Source: Rhododendron vialii (lineage: Eukaryota; Streptophyta; Magnoliopsida; Ericales; Ericaceae). From it: DNA of 64,000 bases. The position numbers and the translations under genes were made by a program. The DNA lies in contig NC_080568.1 in NCBI RefSeq assembly GCF_030253575.1, forward strand, positions 11,407,001 through 11,471,000, given 5' to 3'. Within the stretch, counting starts at the first letter, position 1. Each line of letters starts with the position of its first letter. Below, piece by piece: positions 23,051 to 33,520 of this stretch. The notes beneath the pieces are model-generated. The model was not told the origin of the DNA. It saw only the letters and a program-made list of their open reading frames with translations, and did not search any database.

Positions 23051-25995
23051 TGTCACGCTCCAAATCCGGGAGCATGACCGGCCATGTACCATGAAGTAAT
23101 CATGGAACACGAAGTTTAATTAAAAATATTTTCAGCAACTTAAAACAAATAAAGAAAAATTAAATATTTTATTACAATAAATGTGTGACACGAAATCAAT
23201 ATTTTTCCATAGCAAATGACACGATATCTCATATTTTTCAATCCCAAATTTCCCAATGAACTGCTAATAAATAAAAGTGCAGAAGCTGTTTGACAATAGA
23301 AAAGAAATAAAAAATGCAGATGCCCTAGAGATCCAAACAGAAGGTCCTAACAATGCCACATAATCCACTATAATGCTCCTTGAACTAACCAGAAAAATAA
23401 TGTGGAATAAATCTGCCAGCTGACGAGCTCAGTGAGTAGTTAAGCATGCTAAGGGTAATAATACAAAGTGGCATACATATAAATCAACGATAACAAGGGC
23501 TCCAAAGAAATGGTGTCAAATTAAGGAAGGTCGAAGGTTCAACAAATAATACCAACAAACTAACAAAGTCAATGGCTCAGTAAATAGTATCGAAAGATGG
23601 ATGACTAAATCACGAATTATCACAACAACAATTGAACAATAATAACAACCATTTTATACAAACAACCTACTCAACAATATCGGAACGAGGAACAACAATA
23701 ATGAGGTAGTCCAAACCAAAGTGGGAACCATATCTTCCAATTACCAAGTACCAAATGCCAAATATTTTCTCAAGACTTAGCCCGTTGGATCCAACACCGT
23801 ACTTAGAGTCACCACAGGATGGCGCCTGGAACCTTTTCCCTAAGCCGATCCGGAATAGGGCCACAGGGTATTTCACAAGTCTTTTCCCTATCCGTTGAGC
23901 ACTAGAGTCACAGAGTATTTCACAAGTCTTTTCCCTAGCGGCCAAAGTCACCACGATATTTCATGGGTCTTTTCCTTGGACTTTCACAAATTAATATAAA
24001 CATAAATCCATGGTCCCAAACACAAATAGAACAACGACAAGCCGGAGGCACCTGCACCGAGATTATTCTCTGTGCCGTTGCAGAGTCATAATAATATTAT
24101 GTAGTCAACGAATCGACGATAGTAAAAGTAAGGGTAATCGAACAATCACAAATATTCTCAATTAACCTTGTATGCCAAAGGGTATGTCAATTGTCAATAA
24201 TTATGAGAGCAATGAATAAGATTAATTATCATCGGATCACAACAAATAACGAATTGTCAAGAATAGATTGGCTCAAGAGGATTCCAAAAAAGGAATCACA
24301 TGCTTAACCACTCACCTGACGTCCGAAATAGTGCAACCAAATGCAAAGCACAACAATATCCGCTAATCTAAATCAAAAGAGTATATACACCATCACCATA
24401 AGTATTTACCCATCATCTATAGAAATTAAGACCAGAACTCTACCTACTTCCATTCTAGTGCTTAAACCTATACTAGTAGTAATTTAATAACTAAGGGCTT
24501 GTTTGATAACCTAAATTCAGCACTTAATACTGAATCAATTAAGTAATAAGTGATTCAATAAGTTTGATAACCACATTTCATATTACTTAACAAATTAAGT
24601 ACCACTTAAAATATAGGCTAAAAAGTTGAAAAAAATTAAGTAGCTTTGAGCTACTTAATTCTGGCTGAATTTTTATGTACTTACATTCAACCGTCATACC
24701 ACCACCACAACCACTTCCACCAACACCTCCACCACTCCACCACCACCGCCTCCACTACTACCACCTCCACCACTCCACCACCACCGCCTCCACTACTACC
24801 ACTCCTCCTCCACCACATCACCACCACCACATCACCACCACCAACTCCACCACTCCACCACCACTTCCTCCACTACCACCACCACCACCAGCTCCACCAC
24901 CACCACCACCACCACCACCACCAGCTCCACCACTCCACCACCACCACAACCACAACCACCACCACTACCATCACTACACCACCACCACTACCGCTCCTAC
25001 CACCACCACCACTGCTCCACCACTCCACCACCATCACCACCACCGCCACTCCCCCACCACCACCACCACTCCACCACCACACACCACCGCTCCTACCACC
25101 ACCTCCACCACTCCACCACCATCACCACCATCGCCACTCCACCACCACTACCATCACTCCACCACCACCACTACCAGCACTCCTACTACCTCCACCACTC
25201 CCCCACCACCACTCCACCACCATTATCAAAAGTATATTGTGACCATTAGTAAATTAAGATAGAATTGGAACAAAATTAATTCATCATTTTTTTAATTCAG
25301 TACTTAATATATTTATCAAACAGCTTTTCAGCTTAAAAATTTCAGCATTCAGTTTCCAGTACTTAATTTTTCAGCTTTCAGTTTCAGTTTTCAGTTTTAT
25401 CAAACAACCCCTAAACCTACAACTACGACCATCAATTTGCCTTGCCACATGCCAACCTTGGTACCCCACCGAAACGAATCAAAACCCAAACTAGGAAGTA
25501 TAATATAGTTAATGAAATATATATCCAATACAAAGAAGAGAAAAAGACAAGGCAAAGATTATTACGTAGGGACTTCTCGGCAATCTTCTCAACAGTCCAC
25601 TGCTCCTATCGAACTCCACCGCTAACTCTCTCTCTCTCTCTCTACCGCACACTCTCTAACGTGATGTATTAAAAACAAACCCTACCACATGCCTTCCCTA
25701 TATAACTAGCCACGTACAAACCTAACCTTTCTAGTCTAATTACACGTTCAGCCCGAAAATTCTCTTCCGCATTCAATAATCACTTGTCGGGGAAAAATAC
25801 CTAATTATAACCCAACTTAGAATTTCAATATAAGTTATTCGAGTCTAGATAAATTTTCAAAATGCATGAAGTAAATAACAGTTGACGTCCTTTTTTTTAT
25901 ATTAGAAAGGAGTTTGAAAAAGAAAAATGAAAGAATTATTTATTTGAGTCAAAAGTATTTCTGTTTTTTTTTAAAGGAAAAAGCGGGGTGTCACA
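23051..25995 (-). mobile_element. Solo LTR 1 (LTR retrotransposon)
   Basis: Plus strand begins TGTCACGCTCC and ends GGGGTGTCACA, with the 5-bp target duplication AAGAC on both sides (23046-23050 and 25996-26000). It has no internal gag/pol and no second LTR, so it is a solo LTR of 2945 bp, of which about 920 bp is a nested MITE (24495-25411). A TATATA motif near 25699-25706, read on minus, and a following AG-rich tract suggest sense is minus. Imperfect repeats with CACAAGTCTTTTCCCTA lie at 23870-23970. A related fragment is at 48266-49640. Confidence 0.92.
24495..25411. mobile_element. PIF/Harbinger-like MITE with internal CAC/CCA array, copy 1
   Basis: Terminal repeats GGGCTTGTTTGATAA and TTATCAAACAACCCC with target duplication TAA (24492-24494 and 25412-25414). 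About 210 bp of unique left sequence (AATTAAGTAGCTTTGAGCTAC) and 185 bp of unique right sequence (TTTTCAGCTTAAAAATTTCAGC) flank a roughly 520-bp array of CAC/CCA/CTC triplets (about 24700-25225). A second copy lies at 46146-47136. Confidence 0.88.
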
Positions 25996-26000
25996 AAGAC

Positions 26001-26302
26001 AAAGAGAGATCAAGAATTTGCAGCACAACCCATTCCCCTGAACCTCTTTTCTTTTTTGCTCCATGGTCCGATTGATTTACAAAGTTTCCCTTTGTCACAT
26101 GTCAAATATCGAGGGATGTATGTTAGCAATAGAAATAGAGTGATGGTTACGGAGGTGTTGCTCAATTAAAGACGCACGCGTAAAAAATCACTGTCATCAT
26201 AAGCAAAAGAAATCGTCGGTGACCCGGTTAGCATGCGATTGAATAGATGAGGTCTTTTTTGGGGGATGGTTGGAGAGCAGATCTAGACCGGCAAATCTCA
26301 AA
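26001..26302. other. Extra segment of the right arm between solo LTRs 1 and 2
   Basis: Contains no plus-strand gene. On minus it continues the duplicated segment downstream of GAGATTTGCCG and may be intronic. Confidence 0.5.
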
Positions 26303-27509
26303 TTATCTGTTACGCCCTCGATTTTCAGCTAAAATAATAATATATTTTCCATAACAAAAGTCTTCCTCTCAAACTATATTTACCCTTAACTGACATGCCA
26401 ATCCAAATAAAGAATCAAAGTCTCTTCTTCTTCTCTCTAAATTTTTTATTTTTTTTACGTAAAGTCTCCAAAACGTCTTCTATTAAAAAAAGGGCTTCAC
26501 AATAATCAAAGAGATGAGTTTATACATAGCTTTACATATGTTCAAACCAAAAGATACTACATTCAATTGCAGGTGAAGTACACAACGTGAATTAGACTAG
26601 TTGATAAACAAGTCCTTAATAATTCCAATGAAACTCCCAAGAGACGTCTCCATCAATCCAAGCTAAGTGCCATGGCGAGTACCTGAAAGGATAGGATGAG
26701 CTACACTAGCTCGTAGAGATATCCATACCTAAATTACATGCAGAAGCAAAGACAGATCACAAGGGAAAACATTTTCCAAAAGCATACGTGTTTTGTCAAA
26801 AGTGAAGCTCAAAATGTCATACTCATGCTGGAAAATATTTAACTCCATTTCTCAAACACCAACACTCTCAACCACACACGCCAATATTCTTAAATATCTC
26901 AACTTACCGCTACGGCATTACCCAACCCAATCCCTGCTTTTTCATTTCCATTTTAATGACCTAAAGATTAGTCTGAGTTCTTTAACAAAATGTTTTACTT
27001 TCTTTTCTCATACAACTAACCAACCTCTCACCAAAAATATACACACTAGGCATGAAGAGCTAGAACATAAGGTAAGCAATGACAAGTCGAACAATATCGC
27101 ACCTCAACAAGGAAACTCTCCCGTCAGTCCCAAATCAAACTTCAAATCTCAACATCTAGCCTCCACATTAAGATTTCCCTTATAAGTCTAACGAACAAAT
27201 ACCATATATGAAACTCTCACAATGCATCACACCACGAGGTACCAATTATACATTCACACAGAACACGATGCCCATCACACATCAGGAGAACAAGCCACAG
27301 TGATTTGGAGGTCTAAAGGGAAAAATAAAAGAAAACATGTATTAACACATTAGACGATCAAAGTTAACAACTCAAACTGACATTTTCAATCTTAGTATGA
27401 TAATAAATAATAACAAGATTCTCCATTTTCACCATGTCACGCGTTTCGATTTTATTTCCGGACATTAAGGACCCCGTGCGTCATAGTAAATGTCTTTTGT
27501 TCTAAGTGC

Positions 27510-27715
27510 ACATTCCGGGTATTTGGGACCCCGTTCGTCCCCTGCCGGTCATCGCACCAATAGGTGGACCCGTTCACCTACTACTGGTCATCACACCAAT
27601 AGGTGGACCCGTTCATTCCCTGCCGGTCATCGCACCAATAGATGGACCTGTTCATTCCGGGTATTTAGGACCCCGTTCATCCCCTGCCGGTCATCACGCC
27701 AATTGACGGGCCTGT
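27510..27715. repeat. Tandem repeat in solo LTR 2 (about 45-50 bp unit)
   Basis: Unit CCGGTCATCGCACCAATAGG + TGGACCCGTTCA recurs about four times (near 27544, 27584, 27625 and 27688), interspersed with GGGTATTTGGGACCCCGTTC. Inverted relatives occur in solo LTR 3 (30990-31130: GGTGTGATGCCGGAA, CACGGGGTCCCGAATGCC). Confidence 0.85.
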
Positions 27716-28017
27716 TCAAGTTTCCTTAAACCGTTTCATTACTCATGTCGTTGATTATTGTTACCTCACCAAGTCACGAAGTCACGAGGTTCACAACTTG
27801 CATTCGGCGTTCGTGTGCTCCGTTTCAATCATGTACCTCACATAAAGTGGCTTTAGTTCTCTTTTCGGCAGTCGGCAATCGTATCCATCAAGCTATCGTC
27901 AAACATCCCGTTAAGTGTAAGTTAACGTCCTTGAACTCATAAAGATACATACCATCACTTATGGAAACAAACCACGACATTAGAATATGAGGACAAGAGT
28001 TTTTACAAAAATCTGCA

Positions 28018-28185
28018 GTGGCTACGGGTAGAACCAAAAACGGACTACGGGTAGCAGGACAAATGTTCAGTTTCTGATCAGTGGCTACGGGTAGTACCAA
28101 AAACGGACTACGGGTAGCAGGACAAATGTTCAGTTTCTGATCAGTGGCTACGGGTAGTACCAAAAACGGACTACGGGTAGCGCCT
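28018..28185. repeat. 65-bp tandem repeat in solo LTR 2
   Basis: GTGGCTACGGGTAG..ACCAAAAACGGACTACGGGTAGC is repeated at about 28018, 28081 and 28145. The first two copies are joined by AGGACAAATGTTCAGTTTCTGATCA. About 2.6 near-identical units. Confidence 0.9.
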
Positions 28186-29981
28186 GGAAATTTCAGCGCG
28201 ATACACAGATTTCAAGGGCCAACAATACACTTCAAAACAACAATCAAACACGAGATTTTAGGTACAAATTCAACTCATCAACGTATAGAACAAGTAAGAA
28301 ATCCCTACATATCAAATTGGCGAAATTAATCATTTACATTTGACCATATCCAATTAAACAACATGAATTCCAGGGCGACACTTAAACCATTGAAAAGTAG
28401 ACTTCTTCTTCTTTGAATCCATAGGTCATACAACAAAAACAAAGTTCGGGTAACCTAACTACGGCCTCGCGATTATAGCTTCAACATAACAGTAAAAACT
28501 GGTGCAAAGGCAGAATTAGGGTCAACTTTGGATGCAAATCTGTTATCGCTCGGACATACCCATGATGCATGGGATGTATCGTTGGAAAGCTCTATGTGTC
28601 TAGTTTCTAACAAAACAAACGGTGCGTCATTTCAGGTCCTGAGCTAGGAGTTATGGCCATTTTACCAAAGTCCACCGGTGCTGTCAGATTCTACGCGGGA
28701 ATAAGTAAAATTGATTGAAAAATCATAACTCTTCCAACTTAAACCCAAAAATATTGAAACCAACGCCAAAAGTCACACCACTACAAGCCCTACACTCAGT
28801 AAAAATCCCAGGTTCAGAAACAAGAGGAGATTAACCCAACAATCAAAAGAAATACAGATTCGCAACCATTTTCGCCCTAGTCGACCAACCCTATGTTAGA
28901 AATTCACCAAAAATTGTATACTTAACCAAATCACTTGATTCCAACGCCAATCCCTTCTTAACTTAAATATGTAGCTCTTGTAAAAGACCCAAAGCCACCA
29001 AATTGTTCATCATGCCCAGAAAATTAAAAGAAGACAGCCACGCACAGATTCGCCCATCCAGGGAACAGCCGGTATTCAAAAATTCATAACTAATTGTGTG
29101 ATTATCCGTTTTTCATGATCTTGGTACCGAAATCTTCGTATTGAAACGTACTTTAACTGTTATGAAGACACTAAAAATTGGTTCCTAGCAGAAGGGCTCC
29201 CAAAAGACAGATTTCCAAAATCCATGAAATTTTCAGCATATACCAGATTTGTTCAAGACTCAAAATAAATGATCAAACTTGATTCTCGCACATTAAACCA
29301 ACACTTAAACATGTAAAGAAGGCAGGAGATCCCTACCTCGAAGGTTGAAATTAAAACCCCAAGAATCTCCAGGCAAAACCTCTCCCGAAAACACCTCCTC
29401 CGAGCTTTCCAACGCGATCAAAGGCTAGAACTCGACTCTAGGAGAAGAATACTCCAAGATCCCTTGGTTAATTTGGGATTTGGGGAAGAAATTTGAAGAG
29501 AGAGAGAGAGAAGCCGTGGGAGAGATGAGAGAGTGGCGTGGGTGAGTGTTGTGTTTATTGTGAGAGAAAAGAGAGAATTATAAAGAAAATTATCTCCTAC
29601 ACCCACATACATCTATCACATGCCATACACTCACATATTTCACAATTGCACCGAATTTTCAACTTCTTGCACATCAATCCCCAATTCATTATCCACCATA
29701 ATAATCAATTCTTTTAAAAAGGGTCCTCTAATATCCCCAACATTAAAAATAAAAAGGTTTTTAATACGGGTCTCTACATTATCACTCTCTCCACGAAGAT
29801 CTACGACTCCTCGGCAACCATTCCACAACACAGAGAGAACACGAGTGACAGAGGTGAAAGAGGAACAAATGAGATTCAAGGGAAATGAATAAGAATATGT
29901 ATAATGGAGGGAGGAGCGCTGTGTAAATTTTGTTGAGAATGAAAGAAAGGAAAACAAGTAGTACTAGATCAAACATCGGAG

Positions 29982-31683
29982 TGTAAAGACCCCGTATTTA
30001 TGGAATTTATTAGAGGGTTTGATTAATGTTGGAATATGGAATAAATGAGGGATTTATTGAATAATTTGAATTGGGTTTAATGTGTTAGGATTGTTATTTG
30101 AAGGAGTGTTTGTGCAATTTAAATATATGCTAGTATATAAGGTGTGTGTGTGTGTGTGTGTGAGTGTGTTGTAGGAGATAAATCTCCCATCTTCTATCTC
30201 TCTCTCCTAACGCCTCCCCCTCTCTCTTCTCGGCTCTCTCCTCTCTCTCACTCTCTCTCTTGAAAAACTTCACTAAGGCTCGAAACCCACAAAGTTCAAC
30301 CTTCATTCCACACTCTAGACGTGATTTTAAGCTCGGGGTTCGTTGGTTGAAGCTCGAAAAGAAGTATCCTTGGAGGAATTCAAGTTTCAAGTTCTAGGGC
30401 TCGATCGATTGAGCTTGGATCTTCGTTTTTGTTCATTGAGGTAGGGATTTCTTGCTTTCTCTTTGCGTATATGAGTTGATTGTGTGCTTGAATCGTGCCT
30501 TGATTCGTTGTTGTTGTTGGGGTTTTGCCTTTCGAAATCTGAAAAATTGCTGAAAAGTTCCGGGGGTATTGATACTCGAGCCTTCTCTGGACCAGCCGTC
30601 GCCCAGGTATCGATACCTCATTTTGGGGTATCGATACCCCCCTTCATTTCTGGATTGTTTTCACATGTTTTGCTCTTCTCATGCTCGTTTGAATCCCGAT
30701 CACTTTTAGCGCTCTCTAAGCACCTTTGAATCACTTCTAGACTTGATTGTTGGTATCTCGAGTCATTCAATGATCTCTTTAATTCTTTTGGCCCTCGTTG
30801 GAAGATAAGAACATGTTGAACTTAATGACCTTAGTGTCCGTTGGTCGTTCTTGCTTTAGATTGATTTAGAGAACATATTTGGCATGATGACATGATCGTA
30901 TTAGAGTTGATATATGTTGAACTTGAATTTATTAAAAATTGAGAAATGGTTAACATGAATGAATATGAAGGAACGATACGAAGAAAGTCACGGATCCACT
31001 GTAAGGTGTGATGCCGGAAATGGGACGCACGGGGTCCCGAATGCCTGGAAGTGCACAAGAAAGCCACGAATCCACCATAGGGTGTGATGCCGGAATGTAT
31101 ATGGGACACACGGGGTCCCGAATGCCCGAAAATGATATTCAAACACATAACTTAACGAATATGGAGAACTTTGAAAGTCCTTACGCTACGTGTAGTTGAA
31201 TGGAGATGGTTTTTAGATGCTCGTGTCCTTATTGTCGAACGTATGGAAATATTGTTGTTGCTCATATTCCTTTCGGTGCATTGACCACCTCATTTACTTA
31301 TAGCTTGAGCATAGTAATCTCTACTGGGTTAGTGTAGCTCAACCTATCATCATTTTCAGGTACACCGCAAAGGCATTGAGTTCGGAGTGCATGGAGTGCT
31401 TGTTTAACTTCATATCTTTTGAAAGCCGACATCGAGAAGTTATTCTAGCATCTTTTATAAACTTCCTTTTGAAAAGATGAAATTGTAACTTCGTTTGAAC
31501 TCTTTTGACTTTGAAAATTATGTAATAGTTGAACTTATCGTCTTTTGACTTATTCTGAAAATTTGGCCGAGGTGCCAATATTATAAATCCTTTTAAACTT
31601 GATCTTTTTCTCTTTGATGAATTTAGGGAATCATTTTGGGGTACAATGACGTATTATTGCGTTAGACCTTTTATTGGAAATGC

Positions 31684-31731
<48 letters not shown>

Positions 31732-31753
31732 GTTGAAATTTCAAGGCGTGACA
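29982..31753 (+). mobile_element. Solo LTR 3 (1.77 kb)
   Basis: Begins TGTAAAGACCCC and ends AAGGCGTGACA, flanked by CGGAG (29977-29981 and 31754-31758). The empty site is present in the left arm as CTTCTCTCCGACTTTTG. A TATA box (TATATAA, about 30134-30140) and downstream GTGTGTG/CT-rich leader fit sense plus. Contains a (ATT)n microsatellite at 31685-31730 and two GGTATCGATACC-like palindromes near 30606-30645. Confidence 0.94.
31685..31730. repeat. (ATT)n microsatellite in solo LTR 3
   Basis: About 15 uninterrupted ATT units, 20 bp before the LTR end. A minus-strand frame across it reads poly-Asn and is spurious. Confidence 0.95.
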
Positions 31754-31846
31754 CGGAGAGAAGCATTCAAGGATAAAAAGGACAGAATTGTCAGACTTCA
31801 AGAATTGTCGTGGCTCTAACATAAACTATTGTGGCATTAGCGCCAC

Positions 31847-32517
31847 CCATCCAATAAACATAAAAGAAAAAACATATCTCCGAACAAAATTTACTAAAAT
31901 TGTCGAAGGGGGAGAGGAGAGAGAAATATAAAGGTAAATTTGACAATAGATGGGGTGGGCGGTAATATTGATCTAAACCCAAGAAGAAAATTTTAAAAGC
32001 AAAAATTTTACAGCCACACCCAAAATCATACCCCCCAAATACACACCCTCTCACAAAATACAAGGGTTCCACACACACTCTGTGTGCATTAGTTACCAAA
32101 GGGTAGAGGAGAGACAAAATTAAAGGTGAACTTTGAGTATAAATAGGGGTGACAATGTTGCCTTCCACGTTGAGCCGTCATACTCCTAATTAGGGACGGA
32201 CCCACACAGGTCCGGTGGGGAAACGTGTCCCACCCGATTTTGTAAAATTATAAATAAATCATTAAATATTTCAATTATATTTAATAAATTTGTGATAGTG
32301 TTCTAATAAAATTGCTCTAGATATTTTTTTTTGAGAATATTTGTCTGATCTATTTCATAGAGCACTAAATTTGTTATTGACCGGCAAAATATGTTAATTA
32401 AGGAATGATAAACGTAATTTGTGTGCCTCCACTAATGCAAACTTTTGAATCCATCTTTGCTCATAATTGCATCAAGTCTCCAAGGCGAACAACTTCTGGT
32501 CAATGGAACTAGCTACG
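31847..32517. other. Intergenic DNA right of the inverted duplication
   Basis: No gene. Contains two similar GGAGAGGAGAGA-type stretches (near 31911 and 32105). Confidence 0.45.
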
Positions 32518-32520
32518 TTA

Positions 32521-32679
32521 GGTCCCGTTCCGTTAAGGATCTTATTTTTTAAGTATTTATTTCTCGTTTTACAAGACATGTCATTCTCTCATAATATATG
32601 CATCATCTTTAATTCAAAAAATCAGTACTCATTTGAAAAATAAATAAGTATTACTTATTTTTTTTAGCGGAACAGGGCC
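32521..32679. mobile_element. Tourist-like MITE, short (159 bp)
   Basis: GGTCCCGTTCCGTTAAGG at left and GCGGAACAGGGCC at right, with TTA target duplication (32518-32520 and 32680-32682). Its interior differs from the 239-bp copies, but the termini belong to the same group. Confidence 0.85.
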
Positions 32680-32682
32680 TTA

Positions 32683-33151
32683 GTCATCCAAGTACAAGGC
32701 TAGACGCGACATCTTGTTCGTTTTGGGGACTCAAAATCCTTGGACACGGTATCCAATAAATCTTTTCTGTCTCTCTCCACTTATTATTTTTAAAAACCTT
32801 CCTCAAAACCTAAACCAAACAAGGCCGGCCTGTATGTCAACGAGCTAAGGCCCCTCCCTTCCCTTGAAAATACAGGCATCCTGCAAGCTGTACAAGGTTC
32901 AGCGCCACACCACACCTCTTGTTCATGACCACCATCACACCAAAAATATATGCACTTCCAACATTTGCTAATGCCACTCCAAATTTTATTACCGCTGCTC
33001 CAAGATTTACTAGCTCCACAACAAAAAATACTAACGCTACACCTTTTGGATGAACATGTATTTAATGTTTGCCGGGCAAAAAACAAACAAACATGTATTT
33101 AATGTGTAATTTGGACATGTAATTGGGTCAACTAACAGGTTGGGTTCAGTT
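32683..33151. other. Intergenic DNA, no supported gene
   Basis: Minus-strand frames at 32790-33086 overlap each other and have no recognisable domain; I treat them as chance. Confidence 0.45.
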
Positions 33152-33159
33152 TAAATAAA

Positions 33160-33483
33160 GGGCACCGTTATTCGCAGCCCTTTATTTTCTCTCGTAGCTC
33201 ACTACATTTCAGTAAATGGTTGTTGAAAATCATAAATAACATTTCGGTAAATTGCTGTTGAAAACAAGATTATATTTCGGTAACTACATGTCGAAAATAT
33301 GTTCAACTTTCGGTAAACAACTGCCGAATATGCATTTTCGGTAAACATCTGTTGAAAAATATATTATATTTCGGTAATTGGATACTGAAAATATATCTCA
33401 ATTTCGGTAACTAACTGTCGAGTATAATTAGAAATTTTTAACGGGCTACGGGAGTAAATAGAGGGCTGCGAATAGCAGCGCCC
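33160..33483. mobile_element. hAT-like MITE with internal TTTCGGTAA hairpin repeats
   Basis: Ends GGGCACCGTTATTCGCAGCCC and GGGCTGCGAATAGCAGCGCCC are inverted. The 8-bp target duplication TAAATAAA (33152-33159 and 33484-33491) fits hAT. Inside, a unit of about 35-40 bp (TTTCGGTAA...TGTTGAAAAT) repeats six times; several units are small hairpins (TTCGG...CCGAA). Confidence 0.88.
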
Positions 33484-33520
33484 TAAATAAATGGGTTGGA
33501 TTGCATATAGATAAAATAAA

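Larger units (their letters stand above)
26308..29778 (-). mobile_element. Solo LTR 2 (3.47 kb)
   Basis: Plus strand begins TGTTACGCCC and ends GGGTCTCTACA (minus: TGTAGAGACCC ... GGGCGTAACA). The target duplication TTATC flanks it (26303-26307 and 29779-29783). The flanks rejoin to match the uninterrupted left arm exactly at GAGATTTGCCGG / AGTGATGATTT, independent proof of insertion. It contains two internal tandem-repeat blocks (27510-27715 and 28018-28185). Minus-strand GTGTAGGAGATAA near 29590 is shared with solo LTR 3, so they are related. No coding region. Confidence 0.93.
22685..31846 (-). repeat. Inverted duplication, right arm, split by three solo LTRs
   Basis: Read from 31846 down to 22685 this matches the left arm: 31846-31754, 29981-29779, 26307-26289 and 22981-22685. 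Solo LTRs at 29982-31753, 26308-29778 and 23051-25995 account for most of the extra length. A further ~357 bp (26288-22982 after removing the LTR) is absent from the left arm. It begins GTCTAG and ends CCGCAG on the minus strand, so it could be an intron. However, the left arm keeps GTGTAG at the junction, so a deletion or insertion is equally possible. Confidence 0.85.

Noticed and set aside
24646..25262. Long overlapping plus-strand frames rich in His, Pro and Thr (also 46297-46974)
   Set aside because: They are translations of a CAC/CCA/CTC triplet array inside a MITE, are open in several frames at once, and have no domain.
27490..28185. Regular repeats that at first glance resemble a CRISPR-like array
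   Set aside because: Units are contiguous tandem repeats inside a solo LTR of a plant retrotransposon, without unique spacers or cas genes.
31631..31822. Minus-strand frame with a poly-Asn run
   Set aside because: It is the (ATT)n microsatellite within solo LTR 3, and the frame crosses the LTR boundary.
32790..33086. Minus-strand frames with hydrophobic stretches
   Set aside because: Two frames overlap in different registers, there is no domain, and the region is surrounded by MITEs.
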